From an uncultured Candidatus Melainabacteria bacterium (GTDB taxonomy: Bacteria; Cyanobacteriota; Vampirovibrionia; Gastranaerophilales; Gastranaerophilaceae): a DNA stretch of 64,000 bases. A model generated the notes under the pieces. The model was not told the origin of the DNA and ran no database searches. It was given only the letters and a program-made list of their open reading frames with translations. The position numbers and the translations under genes were made by a program. The stretch is taken from contig CAKUTL010000002.1 in the NCBI GenBank assembly GCA_934692295.1, positions 45,464 to 109,463 of the forward strand, read 5' to 3'. Below, piece by piece: positions 7,860-17,492 of the stretch (its first letter is position 1; each line of letters starts with the position of its first letter).

Positions 7860-9266
7860 CTATTTATTTAGGTCTATACATTCTTCCTCATTTTTTAGAT
7901 TTTTACCAACAGATTTTTCAAGTTCAGCTTTTGCAGAATTGTATTGGTATAAGGCATTATAATAAGTTAATTGTGCCTGTTCATAGGTATTTTCAGAATC
8001 TTTCAATTCTGTAGGAGAACCTTCTCCAACTTTGTAACGACCAAAGGATAATTCATAGTTTTCTTTAGCTTGTTTGACTTGTATAATTGCATATGGAATT
8101 TGATTTCTTGTTTCTTCTAATTTTAAATAGGCATTTTGAATTTCTAAATAGATTGTATTTTGGGTATTTTTTGCATTTGCAAGTTCTTTATCATATAAAT
8201 ATTTAGCTTCTTTTATTTCGTTTGCAATTAGCATAACATTTATTGTAGGAAAAATTAAATATCCTCCGATATTATAACCATCATTTGACCACCATGTTTT
8301 ACCACCTTTTTGATATTGGGTTTCAAATGAAAGTGTAGGATAAAATGACTTTCTGGCAAGTTTAACAGTTTGATTTGCTTGTTCTACTTTCAGTTCTGCA
8401 AGTTTAAGTTCTGGACGGGCATCTCTTGCTATATCAATCAAATTTTCAAAGCTCAGATTTAGGGGGGCATATTCTAATTTATCAATAACAGAATATTTTT
8501 CGATATATGGAACTCCCATTATATTATTCAGTTTAGCAATTGCTAAACTAACTGCACTGTCTGCTTGAATCAGTTTTAACTTTGCATTACTAAGATTTGT
8601 TTCTGCAATTGTTACATCTACTTTTGGATTCATTCCTGATTTATAAAATGCTTTTGCCTGATTATAAAACATTTGATATTTATTAACGGTATCTTGAGCA
8701 ACTCTTTGATTTTCGTAGGCATATAAAACATTGTAATAGGCATCTTTGGTTTGGTAGATTACATCATTTACTACTGATTCAAAAGTCTTTTTATATGATT
8801 GATAATTCATTCTTCTAATAGTAGCCTGATTTTGCGTAACTCCAAAGTCATATAACATTTGTTGCAAAGTTACTTGCCCAGACAAATAGTAATTGAACTG
8901 CAAATTCGTATTTAAAGCATCTGACAATTGAAGTTGTTTTAAATGTGTATAACTAGTTTGCCAAGAAAAAGAAGGGAAAAAGTTTGACCAAACTTGTTTT
9001 ATTCTTGCATCTGCTGCTAATATATCTTGAAAAGCGGCACTTATTTGAGGATTATTTCCAAGTGCAAGCCAAATACAATTATCTAAAGACATTTCAATAT
9101 TTTTTTCAACTGAACCTGAAATTATAATATCTGATTTGGATTTTTCAGTCGGCATAACCATTTCAGAATTAGGATATTCTTTAGAATTTATTTTATTCCC
9201 AGGTTCGAGAGAATATGCTTCAATTTGACAAAACAAAATCAATAATATGATTAAAAGTTTTTTCAT
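7860..9266 (-). CDS. TolC-family outer-membrane efflux protein
   Basis: A 468-residue protein with a signal peptide (MKKLLIILLILFCQIEA). It has the two-fold repeated helical layout of OEP/TolC proteins: long amphipathic coiled helices such as AYYNVLYAYENQRVAQDT and a repeat ending YNALYQYNSAKAELEKSVG. It would form the outer-membrane exit duct for the RND pump encoded just upstream. Its start overlaps the pump stop by four bases, so the two are translationally coupled. Its presence supports a diderm cell envelope. The family is clear; the exported substrate is unknown. Confidence 0.92.
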   Translation of the reverse strand: MKKLLIILLILFCQIEAYSLEPGNKINSKEYPNSEMVMPTEKSKSDIIISGSVEKNIEMSLDNCIWLALGNNPQISAAFQDILAADARIKQVWSNFFPSFSWQTSYTHLKQLQLSDALNTNLQFNYYLSGQVTLQQMLYDFGVTQNQATIRRMNYQSYKKTFESVVNDVIYQTKDAYYNVLYAYENQRVAQDTVNKYQMFYNQAKAFYKSGMNPKVDVTIAETNLSNAKLKLIQADSAVSLAIAKLNNIMGVPYIEKYSVIDKLEYAPLNLSFENLIDIARDARPELKLAELKVEQANQTVKLARKSFYPTLSFETQYQKGGKTWWSNDGYNIGGYLIFPTINVMLIANEIKEAKYLYDKELANAKNTQNTIYLEIQNAYLKLEETRNQIPYAIIQVKQAKENYELSFGRYKVGEGSPTELKDSENTYEQAQLTYYNALYQYNSAKAELEKSVGKNLKNEEECIDLNK

Positions 9267-12200
9267 TTAACCCTCCACATTGTCTTAATAAATTCTGAAA
9301 GTTTTATTTTGAATTCTTCAATATGAACATAAAATGCCGGAACTAAAAATGTTCCTACAAATGCAACTGCAATCATTCCACCCAAAACAGTCATTCCGAC
9401 AGAGTGTCGAGATGCTGCTCCTGCTCCTGATGCAAAAACTAAAGGTAAAAGTCCGAGTATAAAAGCAATATTTGTCATCATAACTGCTCTAAATCTTAAT
9501 TTGGCTGCAAGTAAAGCGGAATCAATTATTGTTTCCCCCCTTTCAGTCGCATCTTTTGCAAATTCAATGATTAAGATTGCTTGTTTTGTACTCAATCCGA
9601 GGAGCATTACAAGTCCAATTTGGGAATAAATATCTAAAGCAAAACCAAATAAATACTGGAAAAATAATGCCCCACCAAGAGCAATAGGAGTTACTAACAA
9701 AACGGTAATTGGTAAAAACCAACTTTCGTATAGACCAACCAAGAATAAAAATACAAATATTAAGGACATTGCTATAATCGCACCTATTTGCCCACTTGAT
9801 TCTTTTTCTTGTAATGAAGTTCCAGACCAAGCATATCCCATATCCGATGGAAGTGTTTTATCTGATATTTCTTCCATTGTTTTAATTGCTTTACCAGAAC
9901 TTACATTTCCTCTGGCACTTCCGTTTATTGTTATTGCGGGGTACATATTGAATCTTGTTCTCATATATGGTCCAACGATACTTTTTGTTTTTATAACAGA
10001 AGTAAGAGGAACCATCTGCCCATTTTTATTTTTTACAAATATTTTTTTTAAATCAGACAACTGTTCCCTGTATTCTGAATCAGCTTGTAAATAAACACGA
10101 TAAACTCTACCATATTTATTAAAATCATTTACATATGATTTGGCATAATATGCACTTATGGAATCATAAATATCCGCAATATTTACACCTTGTGCTAACG
10201 CTTTATCAACATCCACATCTATCATAAGTTGAGGTAAATTTGCACTATATGAGGTATAAATCATTGCAAAATTCGGATTCTTTTTAACATTAGACATAAG
10301 TTTTAAGGCTTCATCATATATTTGAGCCGGAGTTCTATTACCTTTGTCCAATAATTGGTATTCGAATCCTCCAAACATTCCCAAACCTGAAATAGCAGGA
10401 GGGGAGAAAGTTGCAACAGTTGCACTCGGATAATTTGCCAAAGTTTTATTGATATTCATCATTATTCCATTTAAAGATTCAGATTTTCCATGTCTTTCAG
10501 ACCAGGGTTTGAAATTGGAAACAATGAAAGCTGTATTTTCACCATTCAAACCTACAAGAGTCAATGTATCTTTTATTCCGGGAATCTGTAATAATTTATT
10601 CTCAACATCCTTTGCAACTTGATCCGTTCTTGTTGCGGTTGAACCATCAGGAAGTTGAATTTGTGTAAATACAGCCCCTCTATCTTCTGTTGGAAGAAAG
10701 CCTTTGGGGATTATATAAAATAATCCAACCGTTAAAAGAACGATAAATATATAACTAAAAATAGTTAAAGTCGGATTTTGAATGAGAGTTTTAGTATTTT
10801 TTACGTATTTATCCCGAAGTTTATCAAACCAAATGTCAAAATTTTGTATAAATTTAAAATCTGCTTTTTCTTCTCCATTTTTTAAAATAGCTGCACATAA
10901 TGCAGGTGATAGAGTTAGAGCGACTAGTGTTGATAATCCGATTGAAGAAGCTATACACAGAGCAAATTGTCTAAACATTCTCCCTGTAATCCCACCCATA
11001 AAGGAAACAGGTACAAATACAGCCATTAAGACTAAAGAGGTTGCTAAAACCGCACCAAATACTTCTTGCATAGTAATTTCTGTGGATTCTTTCGGCGTTT
11101 TATGTTCTTGAATATGTCGTTGGGTATTTTCTAAAACAACAATAGCATCATCTACTACCAAACCAACTGCTAAAACTAATCCGAATAAAATCAATAAGTT
11201 TACAGAAAAACCTAAAAATTTCATAAATATAAAGACGCCGATTAATGATACAGGAATTGCACAAAAAGGAATAAATGCAGTTCTGATTGTTCCTAAAAAC
11301 AGATAAGTAACAATAGATACAAGTAAAACAGCAAGCAATACGGCAGAAATAACTTCATGAATTGATTCTCTTACAAATTCGGTTTCATCTCGTTGGATTT
11401 TGTAATCAATATCCTTTGGGAAGGTTTTGCTTAATTCTTTTATTTTAGCTTGTATTCTATTTGATAAATCAATGGCATTTGCCTCCGGAAGTTGACTTAC
11501 CGTAATAATAGAAGCATTTTTCCCACTAATTCTTGAATAATTTGAATAACTTTCAGCACCAAGTTCTACCCGTGCAACATCTTTTAATCTTATATTAGAA
11601 CCGTTAGGAAGAGATTTAATAATTATTTCTTCAAAATCTTTTACATCTTCTAATCTTCCTCGAGTTCTCATTGTTAACTTTATCATTTGGTTATTTTTCA
11701 TGGGTTCAACGCCCAAATCTCCTGCTGGAGTTTGGATGTTTTGAGATTGAATGGCTGCTGTTACTTCACTTGGGGATAAACCATAATTTGTCATTTTATC
11801 AGCGTTCAACCAAATTCGCATTGAATAATCGGAGGCTCCAAAAACGGAAACTTGACCAACCCCTTTAATTCTTGCCAATTCATCTTTGATATAAATATCT
11901 GAATAATTTGCGATAAACAAATTGTCATAAGTGTTATTGGGGGAATTAACAGAAATAAGTAACAATCCAGGTCCACCTGTAGATTTTTTTACTGATAAAC
12001 CGTAACGTTTTACTTCTTCCGGTAATCTTGGTGTAACTAATTGCAATTGATTTTGAACATTGACAACTGCCATATCAGAGTCAGAGCCAACCTCAAAAAA
12101 TAAAGTTAATTTATAGGTTCCGTTTTGTGAGGTTGAAGACATATAAATCATATTTTCAACCCCATTTAATTGTGATTCAATTGGGGCGGCAACAGTAGAT

Positions 12201-12388
12201 TCTATAACATCAGAACTCGCCCCTGTATATGTTGCACTAACAACAACTTGCGGTGGAGTAATTGAGGGATACTCTTCAAGTGGTAGCGTTTTTAACATTA
12301 GTATTCCTGCAAGTAAAATTGCAAGCGAAATTACAATAGCAAGTTTAGGGCGATTTATAAATAAATTGCCTTGAATTTTGTCTGACAT
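9263..12388 (-). CDS. RND efflux transporter, HAE1 (AcrB-like) family
   Basis: A 1041-residue inner-membrane pump, the standard RND length. It has one membrane helix at the N-terminus, a large periplasmic loop, five central helices, a second loop and five C-terminal helices. The segment LVLAVGLVVDDAIVVLENTQRH in TM4 carries the twin Asp pair that relays protons. The second half repeats the first (GLVMLLGLSTKQAILIIEFAKD). It exports drugs, bile salts or lipids with the adaptor before it and the TolC protein after it. In a gut bacterium bile resistance is a reasonable guess, but that is inference. Confidence 0.95.
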   Translation of the reverse strand: MSDKIQGNLFINRPKLAIVISLAILLAGILMLKTLPLEEYPSITPPQVVVSATYTGASSDVIESTVAAPIESQLNGVENMIYMSSTSQNGTYKLTLFFEVGSDSDMAVVNVQNQLQLVTPRLPEEVKRYGLSVKKSTGGPGLLLISVNSPNNTYDNLFIANYSDIYIKDELARIKGVGQVSVFGASDYSMRIWLNADKMTNYGLSPSEVTAAIQSQNIQTPAGDLGVEPMKNNQMIKLTMRTRGRLEDVKDFEEIIIKSLPNGSNIRLKDVARVELGAESYSNYSRISGKNASIITVSQLPEANAIDLSNRIQAKIKELSKTFPKDIDYKIQRDETEFVRESIHEVISAVLLAVLLVSIVTYLFLGTIRTAFIPFCAIPVSLIGVFIFMKFLGFSVNLLILFGLVLAVGLVVDDAIVVLENTQRHIQEHKTPKESTEITMQEVFGAVLATSLVLMAVFVPVSFMGGITGRMFRQFALCIASSIGLSTLVALTLSPALCAAILKNGEEKADFKFIQNFDIWFDKLRDKYVKNTKTLIQNPTLTIFSYIFIVLLTVGLFYIIPKGFLPTEDRGAVFTQIQLPDGSTATRTDQVAKDVENKLLQIPGIKDTLTLVGLNGENTAFIVSNFKPWSERHGKSESLNGIMMNINKTLANYPSATVATFSPPAISGLGMFGGFEYQLLDKGNRTPAQIYDEALKLMSNVKKNPNFAMIYTSYSANLPQLMIDVDVDKALAQGVNIADIYDSISAYYAKSYVNDFNKYGRVYRVYLQADSEYREQLSDLKKIFVKNKNGQMVPLTSVIKTKSIVGPYMRTRFNMYPAITINGSARGNVSSGKAIKTMEEISDKTLPSDMGYAWSGTSLQEKESSGQIGAIIAMSLIFVFLFLVGLYESWFLPITVLLVTPIALGGALFFQYLFGFALDIYSQIGLVMLLGLSTKQAILIIEFAKDATERGETIIDSALLAAKLRFRAVMMTNIAFILGLLPLVFASGAGAASRHSVGMTVLGGMIAVAFVGTFLVPAFYVHIEEFKIKLSEFIKTMWRVK

Positions 12389-12397
12389 TTTTAATCC

Positions 12398-13573
12398 TTA
12401 TTTATTTGTTATGAGAGAGTTTTGATATTTTTGTGTTTTAGAATGCGTATTTTTAGCAGAAATAATTTTGACTTCTGCTCCTGGAGTAACTTTTAAAAGT
12501 CCTTCTGTGATAATTCTATCTCCTTTTTTTAGTCCTTCTTTGACTATCCAATTTGAACCATTTTGTCCCTGAACTTTAATATAGGTAAGTTGTGGTAATT
12601 TATTAGAATCTAATTTATAAACATATTTGCCTTCTTGATTTTCTTGAACGGCTGTAACAGGTACGACCGGAACATTTATTGGTGAATTTGCAAAGATTTT
12701 TATTGTAACAAATTCGCCATGCAATAGTTTATTTTCCGGATTTTGAAAAGTTGCTCTCATTGTAACCGTACCAGTTGTTTGATCAACTTTGTTGTCATAA
12801 AAGTCTTGAATCCCATTATGAGAATACTTTGAACCATTAGGGAAGTATAATTCTACTTTTCTTTTTACATTAGCATTCTTATCAATGCTGGAAAGAGTCG
12901 CATAATCCTCAGATGCTAAAGGAAAAGTTACATAAATCGGATTAGTACTATTAATCGTTGTTAATGAACCGGATGATGGAGTAACATAGTTCCCGACAGT
13001 AACATCAATAAATCCTATACGACCATTAACAGGAGCTTTAACTGTGGTATAACTCAAACTACGTTTTGTATCTTTATAATTTGACTCTGCGGCCGTAAAT
13101 TGTGCGTTTAAAGAATTTCTATTTGCTAAAATTTCATCATATTTTGATTTTGAAATATAATCTTGTTTTACCAACTCTTCTGCTCTTGCAAGTTGTTTGT
13201 TTGCAAAATCAAGTTGTGCTTTTATATTTTGAATATTTGCACCGGCTGATTTGGAAGCATTTTTATATTCATCAGGTTCAATTAGAAAAAGTGTTTCACC
13301 TGCTTTGACATAATCTCCTTCCTTAAAAAAACTTTTTTGCAAATAGCCGGAAATTCTAGCCATAATACTTACTTGATATTTTGAAACCACACGTCCAGGA
13401 GCTTCAAAACTTTGAATTACATTTTCTTGTTTCACTTCTTCTACAGTAACTAAAGGTGGAACATATTCAGAACGGGCTTTTTGTTTCATATATGAATTAA
13501 AAAATGATACTGCAAATCTTAGAGCAATTAGAACGATAATAATTATTATGACTAACAGTATTTTTTTCTTCAT
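12398..13573 (-). CDS. RND efflux periplasmic adaptor (membrane fusion protein)
   Basis: A 391-residue AcrA/MexA-type adaptor. An N-terminal membrane anchor (KKKILLVIIIIIVLIALRFAVSFF) has no lipobox Cys. A lipoyl half-motif follows (ISGYLQKSFFKEGDYVKAGETLF), then a coiled-coil hairpin, the second lipoyl half (TTVKAPVNGRIGFIDVTVGNYV), a beta barrel and the membrane-proximal domain. It bridges the RND pump and the TolC channel. It is the first gene of the pump set, nine bases before the pump gene, and has an AAAGGA ribosome site. No local regulator gene accompanies the operon. Confidence 0.93.
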   Translation of the reverse strand: MKKKILLVIIIIIVLIALRFAVSFFNSYMKQKARSEYVPPLVTVEEVKQENVIQSFEAPGRVVSKYQVSIMARISGYLQKSFFKEGDYVKAGETLFLIEPDEYKNASKSAGANIQNIKAQLDFANKQLARAEELVKQDYISKSKYDEILANRNSLNAQFTAAESNYKDTKRSLSYTTVKAPVNGRIGFIDVTVGNYVTPSSGSLTTINSTNPIYVTFPLASEDYATLSSIDKNANVKRKVELYFPNGSKYSHNGIQDFYDNKVDQTTGTVTMRATFQNPENKLLHGEFVTIKIFANSPINVPVVPVTAVQENQEGKYVYKLDSNKLPQLTYIKVQGQNGSNWIVKEGLKKGDRIITEGLLKVTPGAEVKIISAKNTHSKTQKYQNSLITNK

Positions 13574-13595
13574 TTGAAAGTTCCTTTTATTGTGT

Positions 13596-14183
13596 CTATC
13601 GTAGATTTGATTTAATAAACTCTAACATCTTGCGAAGTGCATTCCCTCTATGAGAAATATTATTTTTCTGTTCTTCTGTCAATTCTGCCATTGTTTTTTC
13701 AAAACCATCCACAATGAATACTGGATCATAACCAAAACCATTAGTTCCTGATTGAGAATAGGCAATTTGACCATGGCACTCACCAATTTCAGAATTTAGA
13801 ATATTACCAAATCCATCTACAAGAGTCATAGCACAAACAAATTTTGCCTTTCTATTACCCTCATCGGCTAGATTATTTAATAGCTTATCAATTCTGGCTT
13901 GCGGAGTTTCAGCATAGCGTGCAGAATAAATGCCCGGCTCTCCATTCAGAGCATCAACACACAGCCCAGAATCATCGGCTAATGAAATATTATGCGATAA
14001 TTTTGCCGCTTCCTTTGCTTTAATTAAAGAATTTTCTTGAAACGTTTTCCCTGTTTCAATTGGGTCAAAACCGCTTGGAGGTAATATAAATTCTATTCCT
14101 GAATTTTCTGCAATCTCGTTTAGCTCCTTTAACTTGTGCATATTGCCTGTAGCAAAAACTATCTTCAATTTTTTATTTTCCAT
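13596..14183 (-). CDS. rdgB: XTP/dITP diphosphatase (RdgB/HAM1)
   Basis: Nucleotide-pool sanitising enzyme of 195 residues from the ATG at 14183. The N-terminus MENKKLKIVFATGNMHKLKE holds the family motif (T/S)-x-N-x-x-K. SLADDSGLCVDALNGEPGIYSARYA carries the catalytic acidic residues. FGYDPVF and SHRGNAL are also family motifs. It hydrolyses ITP, dITP and XTP to monophosphates. I chose 14183 over a TTG at 14204 because it gives the normal family length and sits in an 11-base overlap with uppS, suggesting coupling. Confidence 0.93.
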   Translation of the reverse strand: MENKKLKIVFATGNMHKLKELNEIAENSGIEFILPPSGFDPIETGKTFQENSLIKAKEAAKLSHNISLADDSGLCVDALNGEPGIYSARYAETPQARIDKLLNNLADEGNRKAKFVCAMTLVDGFGNILNSEIGECHGQIAYSQSGTNGFGYDPVFIVDGFEKTMAELTEEQKNNISHRGNALRKMLEFIKSNLR

Positions 14184-14886
14184 AACGACGCTGCCTATTC
14201 CCAAATTCTTTTACACATTCAATTAATAAATCCCTTCCAAATTCCGGCCAAAATTCTTTTTTGATAATAATTTCAGAATATGCAATCTGCCATAATAAAT
14301 AATTTGAAATTCTTTGTTCTCCTCCGGTTCTTATCAAAATATCAGGATCCGGAACTCCTGCAGTATATAAATTATCTGAAATTAGTTGTTCATTTATACT
14401 TTCAACTGGAAGATTTTGTTTTACAATATTTTTCACCGCATAAACCAATTCATCACGAGAGCCATAATTCAGAGCAATTTGAAGAACAACTCCTGTGTTA
14501 TTTTTAGTTTTTTCCACTGCATTTGCCAATATTTTTTGCAAATTTTGATTGAGTCTGGTTAAATCGCCAATAAAATGAATTTGGATATTTTCTTTGTGCA
14601 TTTCCTCAAGTTCGTTTGTTAAAGTAACGGCGACTAGATTCATTAAAAAATCAACTTCTTCCGGTTTTCTATTCCAATTCTCTGTAGAAAAAGCGTAAAC
14701 CGTTAAATATTTAATTCCAAGCTCATCACAAGCTCTTAATGTATTACGTAGAGCATCGACACCTTTTTTATGTCCCATAGCTGTAGGCAAGTTCTTTTCT
14801 TTAGCCCAACGTCTATTTCCATCCATAATTATAGCAATATGTTTTAAATTTGTATCTTTAACAATTTGAGTTATTTCTGTTTGCAT
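14173..14886 (-). CDS. uppS: Isoprenyl transferase (undecaprenyl diphosphate synthase)
   Basis: cis-Prenyltransferase of 237 residues, typical for UppS. The signature IIMDGNRRWAKEKNLP holds the catalytic Asp and substrate-binding Arg residues. YAFSTENWNRP-like residues, RTGGEQRISNYLLWQIAYSE and the C-terminal FGNRQRRYG match the family. It makes the C55 lipid carrier for peptidoglycan and surface glycans, fitting the murE and PBP genes in the same gene string. It overlaps rdgB downstream and follows ilvD with a 24-base gap. Confidence 0.96.
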   Translation of the reverse strand: MQTEITQIVKDTNLKHIAIIMDGNRRWAKEKNLPTAMGHKKGVDALRNTLRACDELGIKYLTVYAFSTENWNRKPEEVDFLMNLVAVTLTNELEEMHKENIQIHFIGDLTRLNQNLQKILANAVEKTKNNTGVVLQIALNYGSRDELVYAVKNIVKQNLPVESINEQLISDNLYTAGVPDPDILIRTGGEQRISNYLLWQIAYSEIIIKKEFWPEFGRDLLIECVKEFGNRQRRYGK

Positions 14887-14910
14887 TTATTTATCCTTAT
14901 CAATTAAATA

Positions 14911-16566
14911 TTAAACAATTGCACCATGAGAAGCATCTTGCACGTTTTTTGCGTATTTTGCCAAATATCCTGAATTACACTTCAATTCAAACGGTTTTAA
15001 TTTTGTTTTACGGTGTTCTAAGTCTTTTTCAGAAACAAGAAGTTCCATTGTCCTGTTATTTATGTCAATTTTAATTTTATCTCCGTCTTCAACAAGTGCA
15101 ATTGTTCCGCCTTCTGCAGCTTCTGGACAAACATGTCCAATACAAATTCCTCTTGTCGCTCCGGAAAATCTACCATCAGTAATTAAAGCACAAGTAGTAC
15201 CAAGCCCCTTACCAACAAGAAGAGAGGTTGGAGCTAACATTTCTCTCATCCCCGGACCACCTTTAGGTCCTTCATAACGAATAATAATAATATCTCCGAC
15301 TTTAATTTTATCATCTTCAAGTGCTTTCATTGCTAATTCTTCTGAATCAAATGTCTTTGCAATACCTTCAAATTCATAGCAAGATGGGTCGATACCTGAA
15401 ATTTTGGTTACACAACCATCCGGAGCCAAATTACCATGAAGAATACCTAATCCGGGTTTTGTCGTAAACGGTTCTGAATATGGATGGATTAAATCGGTGT
15501 TAACATAAGCATTTTTTGTAATTTCAGAAAGTTTAAATCCACTTACTGTTTTCTTATCTGTAATTCCAACATTCGCATCTAGTAAAGTTCTTAATAAAGC
15601 TGGAACTCCACCAGCTTTATGGAAATCAGACATTGTAAAAGTTGTTGCAGGGTCTAATTTCAGAATTTGATGTATTTTATAACTCAATTCTTCAAAATCA
15701 TTCAGCGTAACGTCTATTTCGCCTGCATTAGCAAGGGCTAAAATGTGTAAGAAAGAGTTTGTAGAACCGCCCATAGCCAAATCACAAATAATCGCATTTC
15801 TGAGAGTATCTTTATCAACTATATCACGAGGTTTAATATCTTTTTTTACAAGTTCGACAATCTGCATTCCACTATCAAAAGCAATTCTGCGTTTTTTAGA
15901 AGATACAGCAGCAGCCGTACCACAGAAAGGTAAGCTCATCCCCATCACTTCTGCTAAACAAGCCATTGTATTAGCAGTGTACATTCCTTGACAAGAACCG
16001 GCAGAAGGACAAGATTCTTCCTCTAATTCTAAAAGTCTATCTTTATCGATAACCCCGCTTCTAAATTTTCCAACGGCTTCAAAAGAACCTTTAATCATTG
16101 TTAACTTTTCACAACGACTTTCTCCATCAAGCATTGGTCCAGCCGTAACAATTATTGTTGGAATATTTAAACGAAGAGCTGCAATTAACATTCCCGGTGT
16201 AATTTTATCGCAATTTGAAAGAAGGACTAAACCATCGAGTTGGTGAGCTTCTGCCATTGTTTCAACACAATCAGCAATTAAATCTCTGGACGGTAAAGAA
16301 TATCGCATTCCGGAATGCCCCATTGAAATGCCATCACATACCGCAGGAACTCCAAAAATAAAAGATTGTCCGCCTCCGGAGTGAATTCCTTTTTCAATTT
16401 GGCGTTCCAAATCTCTCATTCCTATATGACCTGGAACTAAATCAGTAAAAGAACTGGCAATTCCAATAAATGGAACATTCATATTTTTTTTACTAACACC
16501 TGTAGCCATTAAAAGTCCTCTATGGGGTGTTCTGGCTATTCCTTCTTTTATACAATCGCTACGCAT
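14911..16566 (-). CDS. ilvD: Dihydroxy-acid dehydratase
   Basis: A 551-residue IlvD/Edd-family enzyme. It makes 2-keto acids in the last common step of isoleucine and valine synthesis. Conserved Cys residues sit in [12 protein letters not shown] and [16 protein letters not shown], the Fe-S ligand motifs. GRFSGATRG and [11 protein letters not shown] are the usual C-terminal motifs. The length favours IlvD over Edd (about 600), although a KDPG aldolase is encoded elsewhere in the window. It is placed between uppS and the nagA-like gene without metabolic linkage, so its operon position appears to be by accretion. Confidence 0.94.
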   Translation of the reverse strand: MRSDCIKEGIARTPHRGLLMATGVSKKNMNVPFIGIASSFTDLVPGHIGMRDLERQIEKGIHSGGGQSFIFGVPAVCDGISMGHSGMRYSLPSRDLIADCVETMAEAHQLDGLVLLSNCDKITPGMLIAALRLNIPTIIVTAGPMLDGESRCEKLTMIKGSFEAVGKFRSGVIDKDRLLELEEESCPSAGSCQGMYTANTMACLAEVMGMSLPFCGTAAAVSSKKRRIAFDSGMQIVELVKKDIKPRDIVDKDTLRNAIICDLAMGGSTNSFLHILALANAGEIDVTLNDFEELSYKIHQILKLDPATTFTMSDFHKAGGVPALLRTLLDANVGITDKKTVSGFKLSEITKNAYVNTDLIHPYSEPFTTKPGLGILHGNLAPDGCVTKISGIDPSCYEFEGIAKTFDSEELAMKALEDDKIKVGDIIIIRYEGPKGGPGMREMLAPTSLLVGKGLGTTCALITDGRFSGATRGICIGHVCPEAAEGGTIALVEDGDKIKIDINNRTMELLVSEKDLEHRKTKLKPFELKCNSGYLAKYAKNVQDASHGAIV

Positions 16567-16586
16567 AATATTTTCCCTCTGAAAAG

Positions 16587-17492
16587 TTAATAATTAACTT
16601 TTACAATATTGTAATCTTCATCCCATTCAATCTCTCCACGAGGGGCTAAAGAATGATAATCATAAGAATTTGCTATATATTGCTTGTTAAATAAACCTTT
16701 ATTCCCTAATATTTTAACTATATCAGGTAATAATTTTGTACTTCCGGCAATAGTTCCTTCTTTCGATGTTGCTTCGTGTCCGTCAAAATAAATTTTAGAA
16801 CCAGCAAAATCAAATTCTTTAATATCGCTATGAGTACAAGATAAACAATCAGATACTAAAATAACTTTATTCATTGGCTTAACTTTAAAAAGTAATCTTA
16901 AGGCATCATCAGAAACATGCACCCCATCTGCAATTACTTCAGTATAAATATCATCATTTATCAATGCACTAAGAGCAGTTGACTCCCCTCGATGAACAAC
17001 ACCTTTCATTCCATTAAAAGTATGAGTTGTCGCATTACAACCGCTTAAATTACCTCCAACACAATGCCCTGCTTGAACTTTTACACCCTTATCTTTCAAA
17101 TATTCAAAAGATTCCGGTTCTGCAAGTTCAGGTGCTAGCGTAATAATTTTAATGAAATCATTTTCTACTTTTTTTAAATTTTCAACTGTCGGCTTTAAAA
17201 ATAAATTTGCATCATGAATACATTTTTTTTCTGGATTTAGAAATACCCCTTCCAAGTGTACTCCGCAAATCTTTGCCATCTCGGAAGTTTGACGTTGAGC
17301 GGCTTGTTGAATAACTTTGACCTGCCTATTGATATTTTCAACAGTATCAGTAACTAAAGTAGGGAAAATATATCCAACACCTTCTTTTATAATTTGAGCT
17401 GAAACATCGAGCATTTCATCAACAGTTGCCAAGTTAAAATCTATTCCATAACAGCCATGAAAATGTTGTTCTACAAGTAAATTCGTTTTCAT
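16587..17492 (-). CDS. nagA: NagA-like N-acetylglucosamine-6-phosphate deacetylase
   Basis: A 301-residue amidohydrolase, shorter than the usual 370-400 because the N-terminal beta-sandwich half is absent. The barrel starts with a HxH metal motif ([12 protein letters not shown]). It continues with [53 protein letters not shown] and EGTIAGS, all NagA-like motifs. It would recycle GlcNAc-6-P to GlcN-6-P for GlmS-linked pools. The start overlaps the murE stop by one base, so it is coupled to cell-wall synthesis. Loss of the small domain might alter stability or substrate. Confidence 0.85.
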   Translation of the reverse strand: MKTNLLVEQHFHGCYGIDFNLATVDEMLDVSAQIIKEGVGYIFPTLVTDTVENINRQVKVIQQAAQRQTSEMAKICGVHLEGVFLNPEKKCIHDANLFLKPTVENLKKVENDFIKIITLAPELAEPESFEYLKDKGVKVQAGHCVGGNLSGCNATTHTFNGMKGVVHRGESTALSALINDDIYTEVIADGVHVSDDALRLLFKVKPMNKVILVSDCLSCTHSDIKEFDFAGSKIYFDGHEATSKEGTIAGSTKLLPDIVKILGNKGLFNKQYIANSYDYHSLAPRGEIEWDEDYNIVKVNY

